From: Mesodorylaimus sp. YZB2_4
Taxonomy: Eukaryota > Nematoda > Enoplea > Dorylaimida > Dorylaimidae
Direction of reading: 5' to 3'
DNA length: 64,000 bases
Assembly (NCBI GenBank): GCA_030248295.1
Contig: JASANH010000594.1
Location: 118,106 to 182,105 of the forward strand
In this document: positions 12,035-23,099 of the stretch, one piece after another
Position numbering within the stretch: the first letter of the stretch is position 1
Layout of the letters: each line of letters opens with the position of its first letter
Translations under genes and position numbers: made by a program
Notes under the pieces: generated by a model
Seen by the model: only the letters and a program-made list of their open reading frames with translations
What the model was told of the DNA's origin: nothing
The model's database searches: none

Positions 12035-14460
12035 GAACCCCTGCCGTTAAAACTGTCATGATCGCGGCATATGACTTCTCACGGATATGGATGAAACTTG
12101 GGACATTCGATGCCCTACCCAACAGTAGTCCATAGCTGCAGTATGACAGCTCTATGTCGCATAAGTGGGGCTGGGCGGAATTTCAAAAAATTGGCTAAAT
12201 TTGTAGTTGAAAATTCAGGCGCCTAAACAAAAACGTTGGTTTCTCCATAAATACTCAAGATAACAAGACTTTCTTTTTTTTAAAACCTCAAGAAGAGAAT
12301 GCGCTACAAATTCTTTTTTTTAAATTACGAAATTACGAAAACTCAAATTTTGGCAGGAAATTTAAAAAAATTCAAAAATTGGTCAAGTTTGGTAGTATGG
12401 CGTTCCTGTGTCGCTTTAGATATTTCAATGAAACTTTAACCAGAGGTAGCACATCATGTCCTGTACAGGTGGTAAAATTTTCAGCTTTGGCATCGAACTC
12501 TGAGACGAGTTACAGCTCCTGAAATTGACCCCACTTTTCGCGATTTTGCTATTTTCACGCATGGTCAGGAAAGTGTAAAGTGCCAATGTAAAGCTAATTT
12601 GAAAATATGTGTGGTTTGTGACGACGAGCAGAACTTTATCTCATCAGCTATGCCATATTCGCTCTGCTGGCCTTTTTTACCATCAGCTACAGTATACACG
12701 CTTGTAGGGAAATGCAGCTCCCTAAAGTGGCCTCGCTTTTTGAAAAATCGATATTTTGGCGCACCCCCAAAGAACACAAAGAGCGCTTAAAGGGGGGGCT
12801 AAAACTGCAAAACATACCCCAAAGTTCGAAAAATTTTTGAAAGCTTAGACTCATAGTGATACAGATACGTTTATAAGCAGTATTCTCATTCGCATGCGCA
12901 AGCATATCGATTATATATTTTGGTATGCGGAGGAATTTCAAATTTTTTACAACTGGGAAAGGTACTGGAACATTTGTGCGAAGTTATGATCATCTGATTA
13001 CAGCCATGAGTTAGAAGAATTACGCCTTCAAAATGTTTGCACCATGCTCTCAGGCCCAAATCGTGATAAATGCGGCTCCTCAATACCGAGCCCCATCACA
13101 ATTTCATGCTCTCATCGTTAGGGGCGCTGCAGCACGATAGTTAGCAGTAGTCGATTGCATAATTCATAACTGCGGTCGAGTACGTGCATAACCTGTTTTC
13201 TTTGAGAATATACACGCCCTCCATGCTCCGCATAGTGCCGCGTGTACTTTCCCGAAGAAAACAGATAGGCTACTGCATAAGTGGATGGTGGGTGGGCGCC
13301 CTCCAACGCTGACGCTCTGTATGGGAATTTTGTCTTGCGCTAGACCCGAAGCTGCCTTTCAGAAAAATTTATATCTTTTGGGTAACAAAATCGGCGCTGC
13401 TCCAGTGTGCGATCTTCGATGTGTTTCACAGATGTAGTTGCACATATCTCCGCGTTACCTGCGCATGACGACGATCTGTGCACACCATGACTGCCAATTC
13501 GATTGTCGAGCAGCCTATTGAACTGATCGACCCATAATCATTATTCGCTTTATGCGCAGCTATCTTCTCTGAAATCGTTGCACGCCTTGCTAGTTTAGCG
13601 TTGTCATACTTCTCATGAGCAAGCCATCTGTCTCCGTTGGTGTCACTGATCGTGAGTCTCTCTTACCACCGGCTTCAGTGGCTTGGCTCGCTGCGGGAAA
13701 GGGGTCAATCTTCTACCAACTATCCAGCCTGATTGTGAGTTGAACATGTTCCATTCTCTTGCGCTCGTCCTATGCTCGATAAGCCTCAGCCTATAATGCT
13801 GCCTCTGGGATCGTGCACCCTTTCCTTTACACGGCGATGCTACCGCCACTTTGCTTGCATCATCATGGCACTATCATTCATGGCTTTACATCATCATGGC
13901 TTTACATTGGCACTTCTTTACACTTTCCTGAACATGCGTGAAAATAGCAAAATTGCGAAAAGTGGGGGTCAATTTCAGGAGCTGTAACTCGTCGCAGAGT
14001 TCGATGCCAAAGCTGAAAATTTTACCACGTGTACAGGACATGATGTGCTACCTCTGTTTAAAGTTTCATTGAAATATCTGGAGCGACACAGGAACGCCAT
14101 ACTACCAAACTTGACCAATTTTTGAATTTTTTGAAATTCCCGCCAAAATTTGAGTTTTCGTAATTTCGTAATTTAAAAAAAAGAATTTGTAGCGCATTCT
14201 CTTCTCGAGGTTTTAAAAAAAGAAAGTCTTGTTATCTTGAGTATTTATGGAGAAACCAACGTTTTTGTTTAGGCGCCTGAATTTTCAACTACAAATTTAG
14301 CCAAGTTTTTGAAATTCCGCCCAGCCCCACTTATGCGACATAGAGCTGTCATACTGCAGCTATGGACTACTGTTGGGTAGGGCATAAAATGCCCCAAGTT
14401 TCATCCATATCCGTGAGAAGTCATATGCCGCGATCATGACAGTTTTAACGGCAGGGGTTC
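12035..14460. mobile_element. TTAA-flanked non-autonomous DNA transposon with terminal inverted repeats of about 560 bp
   Basis: The ends GAACCCCTGCCGTT and AACGGCAGGGGTTC are flanked by TTAA at 12031-12034 and 14461-14464. The left arm, 12035 to about 12592, pairs with about 13903-14460 over the whole length at high identity with few indels. The 1.3 kb core has no transposase that I can recognise. TTAA duplication is typical of piggyBac and Kolobok superfamilies; the exact superfamily is not determined. A smaller foldback sits inside at 13193-13264. Confidence 0.85.
13193..13264. mobile_element. Small CTGTTTTCTT foldback element, copy 1
   Basis: The ends are CTGTTTTCTTTGAGAATA and, inverted, TTTCCCGAAGAAAACAG, with ACACGC/GCGTGT inside. 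A homologous copy of about 62 bp is at 30502-30563. Size and symmetry suggest a very short MITE or a mobile hairpin. Confidence 0.65.
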
Positions 14461-14464
14461 TTAA

Positions 14465-14910
14465 ACCGATCTACCTGAGGTTAGGTAGCTGACTGATTCT
14501 GTGGGCCAGAAATGTGTAGGTAACTAATTGGAAGCTTATGGCGTACAGACGTAGAGAAACAGTATACATCAGGGTTTGAGGGTATTTATTGCTACACTTC
14601 CAGTGCGTATAGACTGCCGGGTATTTCTAGTCATTCAGGATGACGGTATCATGGCAGAATAATTCATCGCCGGTTCTGTTGTTCTTTGATTTCAGAACTC
14701 TTTTTTTCTTGTCGCTGTTTTAAAATTGGACTAAAACTTATTATGACGGACCCGTCTGCTTACATATAGCACTTCAAAGTCCACTTCCTTCCCTCGACCT
14801 CAGTCCCAATCATTTGGTTTCTAGCTTACATCAAAATACACAGCGAATAACATTACAATGCACAGGATTCAAACTAAATACTTTTCATAATATGCGCCAA
14901 TTCGAGTAGA
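14465..14910. other. Non-coding sequence, nothing recognised
   Basis: No open frame with family resemblance and no clear repeat beyond the flanking foldback elements. Confidence 0.5.
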
Positions 14911-15283
14911 AGCACACTGTACCTGAGCATCAGTGGGCTGCTATTCTTGTTCCTGTTTTTAAACCCCGTTCCTGCACGCAGGATCGTACCAGCTCCTTTT
15001 ACTGCGATTAGCCCCTCCCTTGCGCGACTCTGTATATTGCTGCCTCGGAGGCTGCTGATGCACCGTAAAGCCAGTTGGGGGCTGCGGAAGTTGTTTGCGG
15101 GCCGCTCGCCGATTTTCGCCAACTCCGTTATTTTGGTCTCGATTGATCGGATCATTCATTTGATCGAGGTAAGCATAATCGTATCTTGTAGAGAAAACTT
15201 TTCTCTCTACAGGCAGCAGCCTCCGAGGCAGAAATAATATAGTACCCCACTAAAAAAGGTCCATAAAATGGACCACGGCCAGG

Positions 15284-15359
15284 GGCTTAGGAATAGAGAA
15301 ACAAACCTGCCACCATAAAAAACCTGAAAAATTTCCCTCCACCTCTATTCATAAGCCCT
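15284..15359. repeat. GGGCTTAGGAATAGA hairpin repeat, copies in the arms
   Basis: This hairpin has ends GGGCTTAGGAATAGA and TCTATTCATAAGCCC around an A/T-rich loop. Inverted twin at 16786-16870, third copy at 57350-57416. Confidence 0.7.
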
Positions 15360-15472
15360 GACATGCGTTCGCTATAGATGTAATGTGGGCAATATGTGTT
15401 GCGAGTCGAGTCGTAATGCATAGAAGCATGCGGCACTCGTCGAGCACGGTCAGTAATCACGTTGCAGTGTTA

Positions 15473-16495
15473 AGCGTGATTTATACTTCTGGGTGTCCGT
15501 AAGCGTAACGGGTACGAGTAGGGAAATTTACGGATACGGGCACGCACCTGTGGGGTGCACGTTTCGGCTCCACCTACGTACACTCAAATTTTGACGGATA
15601 CGTGTACGACGACGTGGATGTATTCGAAAAAACGACAGTATGCCTGCCCGTTAAATCAGCCTGAATGTGCGCAAACGGGTATGCGAATTCGAAATTTAGT
15701 TTAGTTTTCAGCTCAAATACTCAATAGTGATTAGATTCGTGTCATCAAAACTTTTTGTTGCTCAAAAAACCTTGCATTGTAGAATTACGGATGAAATTAC
15801 AAAATGTTGAAAGTAGCGAAAAAGAAGAAAGTTGCGGTATTGTCATTGACGACGATCGCCGTTTGTATCGAGGAGGAAGAAAGTCGTCGACGAATCCGAA
15901 AATACTACGTTCGTCCAATCAATCTGCTACGACCGATAGGCCTACGGGGCGATAGCACTGAAATCAGAAACAGAACAACCATGATAATAATACTGCATGG
16001 AAAATGACTCCATGGTAATTTTTAAAAGGTAACGAAAAAGTCAATTGTAATAACATAAAAGACTTTTCACATACTTGATTCCTTAAAAAAATTCTTATTC
16101 CTATCGTTAAAGATGCAAAGAAGCTCACTATTCGCTATCCGAATGGTTCTCTCGATCGAAAATCTCCAAACTTCTCTGGCTGCGCACAACCTTCTTCATA
16201 CGTTTTTCGTATACGTAATTTCTGAAATTACGGGCAGCCAAAATTACGGATACGGGCCCGTTTCGTGTCCGTTGTACGTTTACGTGACCGTCGCGAAGAA
16301 AACGGTTTATACTTTTTGCCCGAAAAACGGTTACGCTTACGAAATCGACGTAAACGTAAAAAATAACGATTTATACTCGTCGGGTACATTTGCTTGATGC
16401 TCAGGCAAAATGCTTGTCTGCCCGACCGTTTGCGCGGCAGTTTTCGTACCCGTTACGCTTACGGGTAGCCAAACGGATAGAGTATAAATCACGCT
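15473..16495. mobile_element. PIF/Harbinger-type element with TTA target duplication
   Basis: The terminal inverted repeat AGCGTGATTTATACT is flanked by TTA at 15470-15472 and 16496-16498, the hallmark TWA duplication of PIF/Harbinger. Subterminal inverted motifs (CCGTAAGCGTAACGGGTACG) follow on both sides. The 1023-bp length and lack of a full transposase make it non-autonomous. It sits inside the foldback element 15241-16913. Confidence 0.85.
15804..15960 (+). pseudogene. Remnant of a Harbinger (HARBI1-like) transposase N-terminus
   Basis: An open frame gives a basic start, then EEEE, then RRRIRKYYVRPIN. The acidic-basic-aromatic pattern ending in W/Y-V-R-P is the usual N-terminal start of HARBI1-type transposases. 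The catalytic DDE part is absent, so only the first 50 or so residues survive. The position inside the TTA-flanked element supports the call. Confidence 0.6.
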
Positions 16496-16913
16496 TTATG
16501 GGCTTGTTTCAGTGAGGTGCGGGGTGTTGGTTGGTGGTGCAATTAAACTGTGCATTCAGTAAATGCTTAATGCGTTTTTTTCGTGTAGTCAAGTCAGGCT
16601 TGCAAATTGTAGGTGAATGAATGCGATGGTAACAGCGGTTATAAGGAATGTGTTTTTTTAGCTGTAGCGTCAAAGAGCAAGGTCTATTTGATATGGGTAT
16701 TTGATGTTTTAGAAGGTAACTGTAGTGACCACATAGCAGGAAGGTGTAGCATGCTTGCAGCTACGCACAACGCCACGACATGTCAGGGCTTAGGAATAGA
16801 AAACCTCGTGGTGGAGGGAAATTTTTCAGGTTTTTTATTGTGGCAGGTTTGTTTCTCTATTCCCAAGCCCCTGGCCGTTGTCCATTTTATGGACTTTTTT
16901 AAGTGGGGGTATT

Positions 16914-18080
16914 GCTATACCGGCAGGGTGCTAAGAAAACTGCAAAATATCAAACTGCAAAGCCGAATGCAACCAGAAAATCGATAATTTCATATCCGGT
17001 GGAAATTTAGTTTGAAGCAGTGCGGCTTAGTAATTTTTTCACACGCCGAGAGCGGCCCTCACACAATGTAAATTCCGAATAAAAGGAAGCGAGAAAACAG
17101 AGAAAACGCACATCGCCTGAATAAAAAATTAGACGCCACCCCACTCAAATACGAAACGACTGTTACTGTTGCAAGCAGAGAAATATAGTGATTCAGACGT
17201 TCATAAACGGCCGACTATCCTATTATACCGGGTTGGCAAGTGATGTCCGCGGATGTTGAATGGCTATAATTCGCGGGTTTTTTCAATTTTCTGAACGAGA
17301 CTTGACCGTAGTACAGTACAAAGTCGGGTTTTTTATTTTCAGAAAATTTTTAAAAAATTTGTGTCCAAAAATTTTTAAATCTCGCGGCTTTTTTGCATCG
17401 TTTTGATGTAAGCGGACAAGTTCTGGAACTTGAAGTCTGCATGAAGTGGGAGGATAGCAAGCATTTTTTGATATATCGTGACCTTGACTAGTCCAGGGAA
17501 GTGAATTAATAATAATTAGCTTCAAATAAGACTGCGCCTTGTATCACTAATTAAAGGTTGTTGGTCTTGCCTTGTGGGTCCTGGACAAGTGATGCTCATG
17601 CAAGCGGGAAATTTGAATGCATTACACAAAAGTGGCTATTTAGGGTGAATTTTTAACTTCAGAGGACTTTTCTGAAGCTGAGTTCATCGACGCATAACTT
17701 TTTGCGATTGCTCTAAAACCAAGAAAACACCAACGCTTCAGAAGCGGCTATCTAATTTGCCAGTGGGCGAGACTGGTGCCGCGACAGCCAGTCCGCCAAC
17801 CAGTTTTCAACGATGTGAGCCTGCCAATTTGATTACTTTGCACTCTGCTGCTGGATTTTTTTACCAACGAAACGGGTGGTCTGTTTGCCACCTATCATAA
17901 ATGCATTCTGGAAACTTCCAATCGGTGCAAGCGACAAATGCTTTTTAAAAGATATAAGATTAAATCATGTTTTGTCACATGCTTTCTGCGTTAGCCTCTG
18001 CTTATGAAATGTGTAGTTGACAACAATAAAAGTATACAAGTTCATTTGTCATTTTGACGGTAACCAGCATCCGAGCACAT
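16914..18080. other. Intergenic stretch, nothing recognised
   Basis: AT-rich sequence with only short open frames and no repeated structure that I can see. Confidence 0.5.
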
Positions 18081-18085
18081 TCATT

Positions 18086-18490
18086 TTAAGCCTGTCTGAA
18101 CATATCCACCACATCCATTCCTTGAGACAAATACATCGTGAAAGCGTCCATGTCACTTGCACAGATTTCTCTGTCCAATATCATAGGCACAACTAAAATG
18201 CTCTCATTCCTGTCACTGTGACATATCAGGTCCATATTTTCATAACCGTTCACCATCATGATGTTCAAGCAAGCGAAAAAAAATGGCATTAATGGTTTCA
18301 CTTTCCACTTGTCATTCTCTTGTTCCAAATAGAAGTTGCTCTTTTTCTTGGCGATCTTTTCCACAGTCTTCGGTTTTCCCATGCTGGGTTGCCAAAGTGA
18401 CATGACTAAAAGCGGCCACTTTCCACCGTGTTGATTCTTTATAATGGCATCTGGAGTTCCAGCCAACAGGGGGTGAGTTCGGGTAGTCAA
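18086..18490 (-). pseudogene. YqaJ-like exonuclease/recombinase fragment
   Basis: The frame starts near HPLLAGTPDAI, which matches the substrate-aspartate motif of YqaJ-type PD-(D/E)XK nucleases (usually h-x-x-L-x-A-S-P-D). About 45 residues later KKSNFYLEQENDKWKVK matches the conserved K-x-x-x-FYLE...W-x-L-K segment. Such domains are frequent as gene fragments in invertebrate mobile DNA. The expected metal-binding E-x-K between the two motifs is not obvious, and there is no N-terminal region. It is probably a decayed exon or relic; it ends near a RT fragment with no evident link. Confidence 0.55.
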
Positions 18491-18774
18491 GGCGGTTTTT
18501 CCGTTTGTAATGTCACGTCGTGGTTTTCCTAAACGGAATGAACGTAGGCTTTCAAAGCGTTATGATTGAACTTGGGGGGAAGCTATTTTTTCGGGCAGTT
18601 AATTTACGAGAGCGAAAATTGGACCAACCTTCCAGAACCGAAGGAGGGGAAGCCAATGATTTTTCTGGCTAAACAGCAGCCTTATATAGCTTTACAGATT
18701 CAGACAAGTCTGGACACGTTCATGTGACGTCATAGCTGGCCAAGAATTCCTATAAATAGCTGGTCCATGACTGT

Positions 18775-19270
18775 ATGTCCCAGGTCCGTCCAGTAATATC
18801 AGGGGTTTTTCGGGAAAGCATCCTTGGCCCGCTGCTGTTTGTAGCATATTTGGATCCGCTACTCTCAAATTTTGCCACACAATTTCCGAATTTCTGCCTG
18901 CAATCTTATGCACACAACACATGCCTAATCGCACCATCGGTGGGAATACAGTTGTTCGATACTGTGGTCCAACAAGCCTTGAATTATATTTCTCGATGGA
19001 TCGATTCCGCTGGCCTCAGCTTCAACGTGGCGGTAACTAAATCTGTGATATTTGAATATTCGAATGCCCCTCTGAAAGCTGTTCCAACTCTGAAGTTAAT
19101 GGATCAGCTGATAGATATGGATGAAGAAGTCAAAAAGCTTGGAATTACACTCTCAGCAGATCTGAAGTTTTTTTAAACATGTTGCAAACTTATCCTGGAG
19201 CATCCGATCAATGCTTGGATGTCTTCATCGGAAACTGGTTCCAAGTTCTAACTTCCCAGTTTTCATGGCG
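18775..19270 (+). pseudogene. Reverse-transcriptase fragment of a Jockey/CR1-like LINE
   Basis: SGVFRESILGPLLFVAYLD corresponds to the RT block usually written SGVPQGSVLGPLLF. The catalytic YADD box is degraded to YAHN, and the fragment then continues through the LGITLSADLKFF region. The frame breaks at 19176 and coding resemblance (SIRSMLGCLHRKL) continues in another frame to about 19270. It is an old, non-functional relic. Confidence 0.75.
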
Positions 19271-19461
19271 TCGTATCGTTTTTCTGTCTAGTTTTTGAGA
19301 TGACTTGATTTTTCTGGACTCTGTGTCACGTCTTATTTATACTTTTCGTTTTTATACTTTCTTTGTCGTTTTCGTTTTCGTTTTTTTATGTGCCCTATGT
19401 CTGAATGCGCTTAAGCGTTTAATGAAACTAAAAAACCGACGGGAACGCAAAGAAGAGATAT

Positions 19462-20646
19462 GGGGCCGTTCAAATACGACGTCGTACGCCAGATGGGGAG
19501 GGGGGGGGGGTCAGCACCAAAACGACAAAGAACGACAAGGGGGAGGGGGGGTCAAAGGCAAAACGACATCGTTTTTACACTAGGTATTCCAGCGTTTTTT
19601 CCTCCCTTTCGAACTCTTCTGGTAGAGCCTAATTGCGGTCAGATGAGCACAGGTCCGCCACTTTTTGGTCACCTATTATTGATATTTTTGATTATAATAA
19701 TGTGCATTGGCCAGACTCAGTTTGTTATAGGAAGCGGCCGCCTTGGTGCGTCGCGGTTTTGGCATTTGTCTCTCCATATTAGTCAGTAGCGCGGCTGGAC
19801 TCACCCTAGGTTCAATCCCTGGCGATAGAGGTCTGTTTGCGAACCATGAACCCTCTCTGACCTTGCCCACCAGGGCGTGAGGGACTCAGTCAGTAACATA
19901 AAGGTGCTACGAGAGGAGAGACGGAAGCCAAACGAGGAGACAGTCTAAGGGGCAAGGCTCGAAGCCCGCCCGCCATCGTCCAAGAAAGTCGGTGTGTAAT
20001 CGATGATGTCCTCGTGTGGAGGTGCTCCTAGTGGACGCGCAGAGGGAAGCTGGTGTGTGAGCTGGTTCCCGCATAGCCTCGCTTAGAAGGTTTGACTTCT
20101 GGCCAGCTGGAGGCAAAAACGGGCTTCAGTCCAAAACATTTTTTAAACCAAAAAGTTAGTTTGATAAAGAAAAATGTGCTCTATCATAAAGACTTATTCG
20201 TTTTGCTTTTATACTGTTATTCGATTTTCGACGAGTGCATTTCAAAAATTGACGAACAATCTTTGGGAACTAAAGGCGTAGAGTCAAGCTGTGGAACCAT
20301 CAGCACATTTTACCTCTACCGAATTGTTACTAAAATCAAATTACTAAATGTCTCTGCTGTAAACATTCCAAAAAACATTGTTGGAATGTATACCAATATG
20401 AGGATGGGAACATGTGGACTCGTAGGAAATATAGACATGAGCAGCGGCAGGGTAAAGTGCGCCGATACTCATGAAATTTTTTTAGGTATGTCTTTACTCC
20501 CCCCTTTACAGAGTTAAGAGGGGGGGGGGTATTGGCTTGTACGACGTCGAAAAGGGGGATCAGGCGAAAAGCGACAAAATACGATGGCAGGGGGGGGGGG
20601 GTCAAAAATTGCTGATTTGCATACGACGTCGTTTTTGAACGGCCCC
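19462..20646. mobile_element. DNA element with GGGGCCGTTCAAA inverted ends, full copy
   Basis: The terminal repeats GGGGCCGTTCAAATACGACG and, inverted, ACGTCGTTTTTGAACGGCCC share the ACGACGTCGT palindrome and sit between TAT trinucleotides (19459-19461 and 20647-20649). G-rich tracts lie just inside both ends. A homologous left half is at 50428-50738. The ends recall Harbinger/ISL2EU-like elements, but I do not assign a superfamily. No transposase is recognised. Confidence 0.75.
20092..20517 (+). other. Unrecognised 141-codon open frame inside the DNA element
   Basis: A continuous frame within the GGGGCCGTTC element. Composition is rich in I, L, K and cysteine and there is no family that I recognise. 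It might be part of a decayed transposase, or chance. The matching region is absent from the truncated copy at 50428. Confidence 0.25.
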
Positions 20647-20685
20647 TATGGTTGACACTGCCCTGACGCTGATAACCTTGAAACG

Positions 20686-22260
20686 GTAACCTTGATTTCG
20701 CTGTTTTAGGGCGAGGCATCGAAGTATATCCGATCCGTACGTAACCTTTCTGAGGCGGCTAGTGGCAGAACCCTGGTCCGAACTCGGCATTGAGACAATC
20801 ACCGACCGACTCGGCTTTGTTCAAATAGCTCGCGTGACAGACGGATCAGTGGCTTGGAAAGAAGGCGTCGAAAATGGATCATGGATCGTGTCGTACAACG
20901 GGCGCACTCCTTTTGGCCAGCTGCAATTCTCGTCCAAAGGCCCAATAGCGCTGACTCTATCGCAAAACCGTCGCTGCCCGCTCACCGAATTAGAACCATA
21001 CCGCTTCCTCGGGCCCCGCAAGCCGCAGCCAGGCCGTGCGTACAAACTGTTCAGGTACAGTATACTCTGATAAATACACCTTTGCGCTCATCTAACGAGA
21101 TCGGCCTTAAGGATCGACACTGCGAAGACACCCATCGAAATGTTCGACCTGAGGCGCAACATCGAAAACCTTCCGCAAGTGGGCGAGCGAGCGAGGCAAG
21201 CGGTGGTGCAGTGGTACGGGCTGGTCGTCGGCGACTCGTTGGTGGGTATCGACTCGATTCCAGTCACCCGATTCGACCATGCCATTGACCTGCTGGCACA
21301 ACTCGGAAAGAATGTTGTCGACTGGGTCATTGAGCGCAACCTCGAGGTAAGCTTCCGCGCTGTTGATAGCCTGCTTTTCCATATTTCTCTTGCCATTACA
21401 CTGCTTTTTTTGTCTCAGGCTCAAGACGACGACGTCATTTGCAGCACGAATTACATGGCCGAGAAAGCGGCAGAAACCGATGGCCAGCCTGAACCTCCAG
21501 TTGATGTCGTGGAGATCGCAGAAGAGGCTCGGAAGAAACTGAAGTTCAAGTGCCGCCCACGAACTGCTCGTCGATGGCGCTCAGTCCCAAAAGCAGTGCT
21601 GCACAAGACCGCCGAGTCTGTATCGCTTTATCGAAAGACAAACATCTCAAAGCAACCCCGCAGTGATTGACGTGGAGCGATGCTGCGATGGTGATATGTC
21701 AGTGTTCTCAGCGGTGTTTTTGTGACATGGTGATGTTGCGATGTGCTTTGATTAGGTGAACCTTGTTGCGCTGTTCATTTTGTGGTGCGAATGAGTGAAG
21801 TAGCGATTAAATCTAGAGGCAGTCAGAGCCGTTGTTTCATCGTCATCGCTGGCGTGAACTTGGAAGGGCTCCGCGTTTCCATTTATTACAGATTACATGT
21901 ATGTGTGCTATTTGGTGTGTCTTTTCTAGATGAATGGTGAGGCCATGAGACGCCAGGTTTTCTAAGTCCATCTGTCACCACCAGGCTGGTATAATTACAC
22001 CGTCACACCACCTGAGGAGTTTTGTGCGGAATGTTGCATGTTGTATGAAGTCTGGTGGCGCCGTGCATCCAGAGGTGTATGAGGGCAGTCTTCCAGGAAG
22101 ATAATGAGCTGGCTGACCTGCAGTATTTGCTAGTAACCCGGCTAAAACTGCCAACGAAACTGGCTGTAGAGTCCAGTGTATGAACAGTATAATGCTGTAC
22201 AGAATTTATCAAACCTGTATAAGCTGTGTATTTTTATCGTGTTGTATGCATTACACGGAA
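20686..22260 (+). repeat. Inverted duplication IR1, left arm
   Basis: This 1575-bp arm is the reverse complement of 25324-26898. The boundary coordinates sum to 47584 at both ends, so there is no net length difference. I see about a dozen substitutions. The left edge falls in what is intron 1 of the PDZ gene in the right arm. No terminal repeats or target duplication are evident. Confidence 0.95.
20710..21670 (+). pseudogene. 5'-truncated duplicate of the tandem-PDZ gene
   Basis: Exons equivalent to exons 2-4 of the minus-strand gene are all present: 20710-21054, 21112-21346, 21419-21670, with splice sites kept. Exon 1 and its ATG are missing because the duplication ends inside intron 1. Several amino-acid changes separate it from the intact copy (T to P, W to L, K to M, K to E, Y to C), so it is not just a read artefact of the same haplotype. 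A new upstream exon could rescue it, but none is seen. The last intron is in frame, so unspliced reading also stays open. Confidence 0.8.
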
Positions 22261-22358
22261 ACTGACGATTAGGTACTTATCATGATAAGCTAATTAAGGC
22301 CCTGCGGGGCTCGGCTTGCAGCTAGTGGTCAGTGGCTGAGGGGTGATAAGTAGCTGCT

Positions 22359-23085
22359 ATGCGGCTTACTACGCCAGCGCGACTGGCGCTATTACTACTT
22401 TGGCCGACACTAAAAGACCGTTTCGTGGACTCGAATTCAACGCCGAGTACGAAATCTGAACTGGAACTTTTCTCCATTTCAGCAACGCAGGACGCCATTA
22501 GGCGGGTGTGCGATTATGTAATTCACCCTTCTAACCCGCTAACTAACGATGGACCGTATGAGTTCAGGGTCAACCCAGACCCTAGATTCTCGAATCTTTC
22601 TGAACATAGGATTTATTTCCAATTACGCATTGTAAGACCAGATGGCACTGCTTTAGTGGCAGCTGGTGACACTGCTGATCCTCAAGTCGCCCGATAAATG
22701 CTATAGCAAAAAAATTTTTCAAGCAGCTCAAACTATTTACGAATAGCCTTCCTATATATGATTCTATAGACAAATACTACTGTATTATCGCGCATTCTTA
22801 GAAACAAGGCAGAACTACAATTTGCAGTAGAAGCAAAACAATCTCACCTTAGCGCCTGCCTGTATTGTCATGAGTATGGTGATATCGACGCAAACGATAA
22901 TGAGAACTTTGTTAGTAGAGCGGCCCTATTTACGGGGAGCGCATGGGTGGAGGTGTCCTCTCCTCTTCATGTAGACGTCATAATGCAAGACCGACATCTC
23001 ATCACTCACACTAAAGTCAGAATAGAACTACAAAAAAACCTAGACCCATTATTGCTGATGTGTTATGCAGCCAATGCAGGTGCTT
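22359..23085 (+). pseudogene. F54H12.2-like (putative Polinton/virus-like capsid-type) gene relic
   Basis: The 112-codon start frame contains YEFRVNPDPRFSNLSEHRIY then FQLRIVRPDGTALVAAGD. This fits the common invertebrate family annotated as F54H12.2-like, where a strand of the form I-x-F-x-I, a short loop and L-x-x-x-L-R-I-V-x-x-D-G repeat. Downstream, in shifted frames, FFKQLKLFTNSLPIYDS and NENFVSRAALFTG continue the family pattern, separated by stops. Such proteins occur in Polinton/Maverick-type and virus-like mobile elements. Here the gene is clearly broken. Family assignment is from pattern memory, so it is moderate at best. Confidence 0.4.
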
Positions 23086-23099
23086 AATCCAGAAATTTT

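Larger units (their letters stand above)
11465..15030. mobile_element. Outer foldback repeat pair enclosing the TTAA element
   Basis: Sequence at about 11465-11575 (AGGAGGGGCTGATCGCAGG, GATCCTGC-CGCAGGAACGGGG, GATGCTCAGGTACA) reappears inverted at about 14915-15030 with indels. The left arm also has a diverged tandem echo at about 11641-11700. This is likely an older non-autonomous foldback element into which the TTAA element at 12035 inserted. A second small inverted pair, TGCCTCGGAGGCTGCTG, lies at 15041-15057 and 15215-15232. Confidence 0.5.
15241..16913. mobile_element. Composite foldback element with 125-bp inverted ends
   Basis: The left arm 15241-15365 and right arm 16785-16913 are inverted copies, ending TACCCCACT and AGTGGGGGTA (a TA dinucleotide at each edge). 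Each arm contains an 80-bp hairpin of its own starting GGGCTTAGGAATAGA. A further copy of that hairpin stands alone at 57350-57416. A Harbinger-like element has inserted between the arms. Confidence 0.7.
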
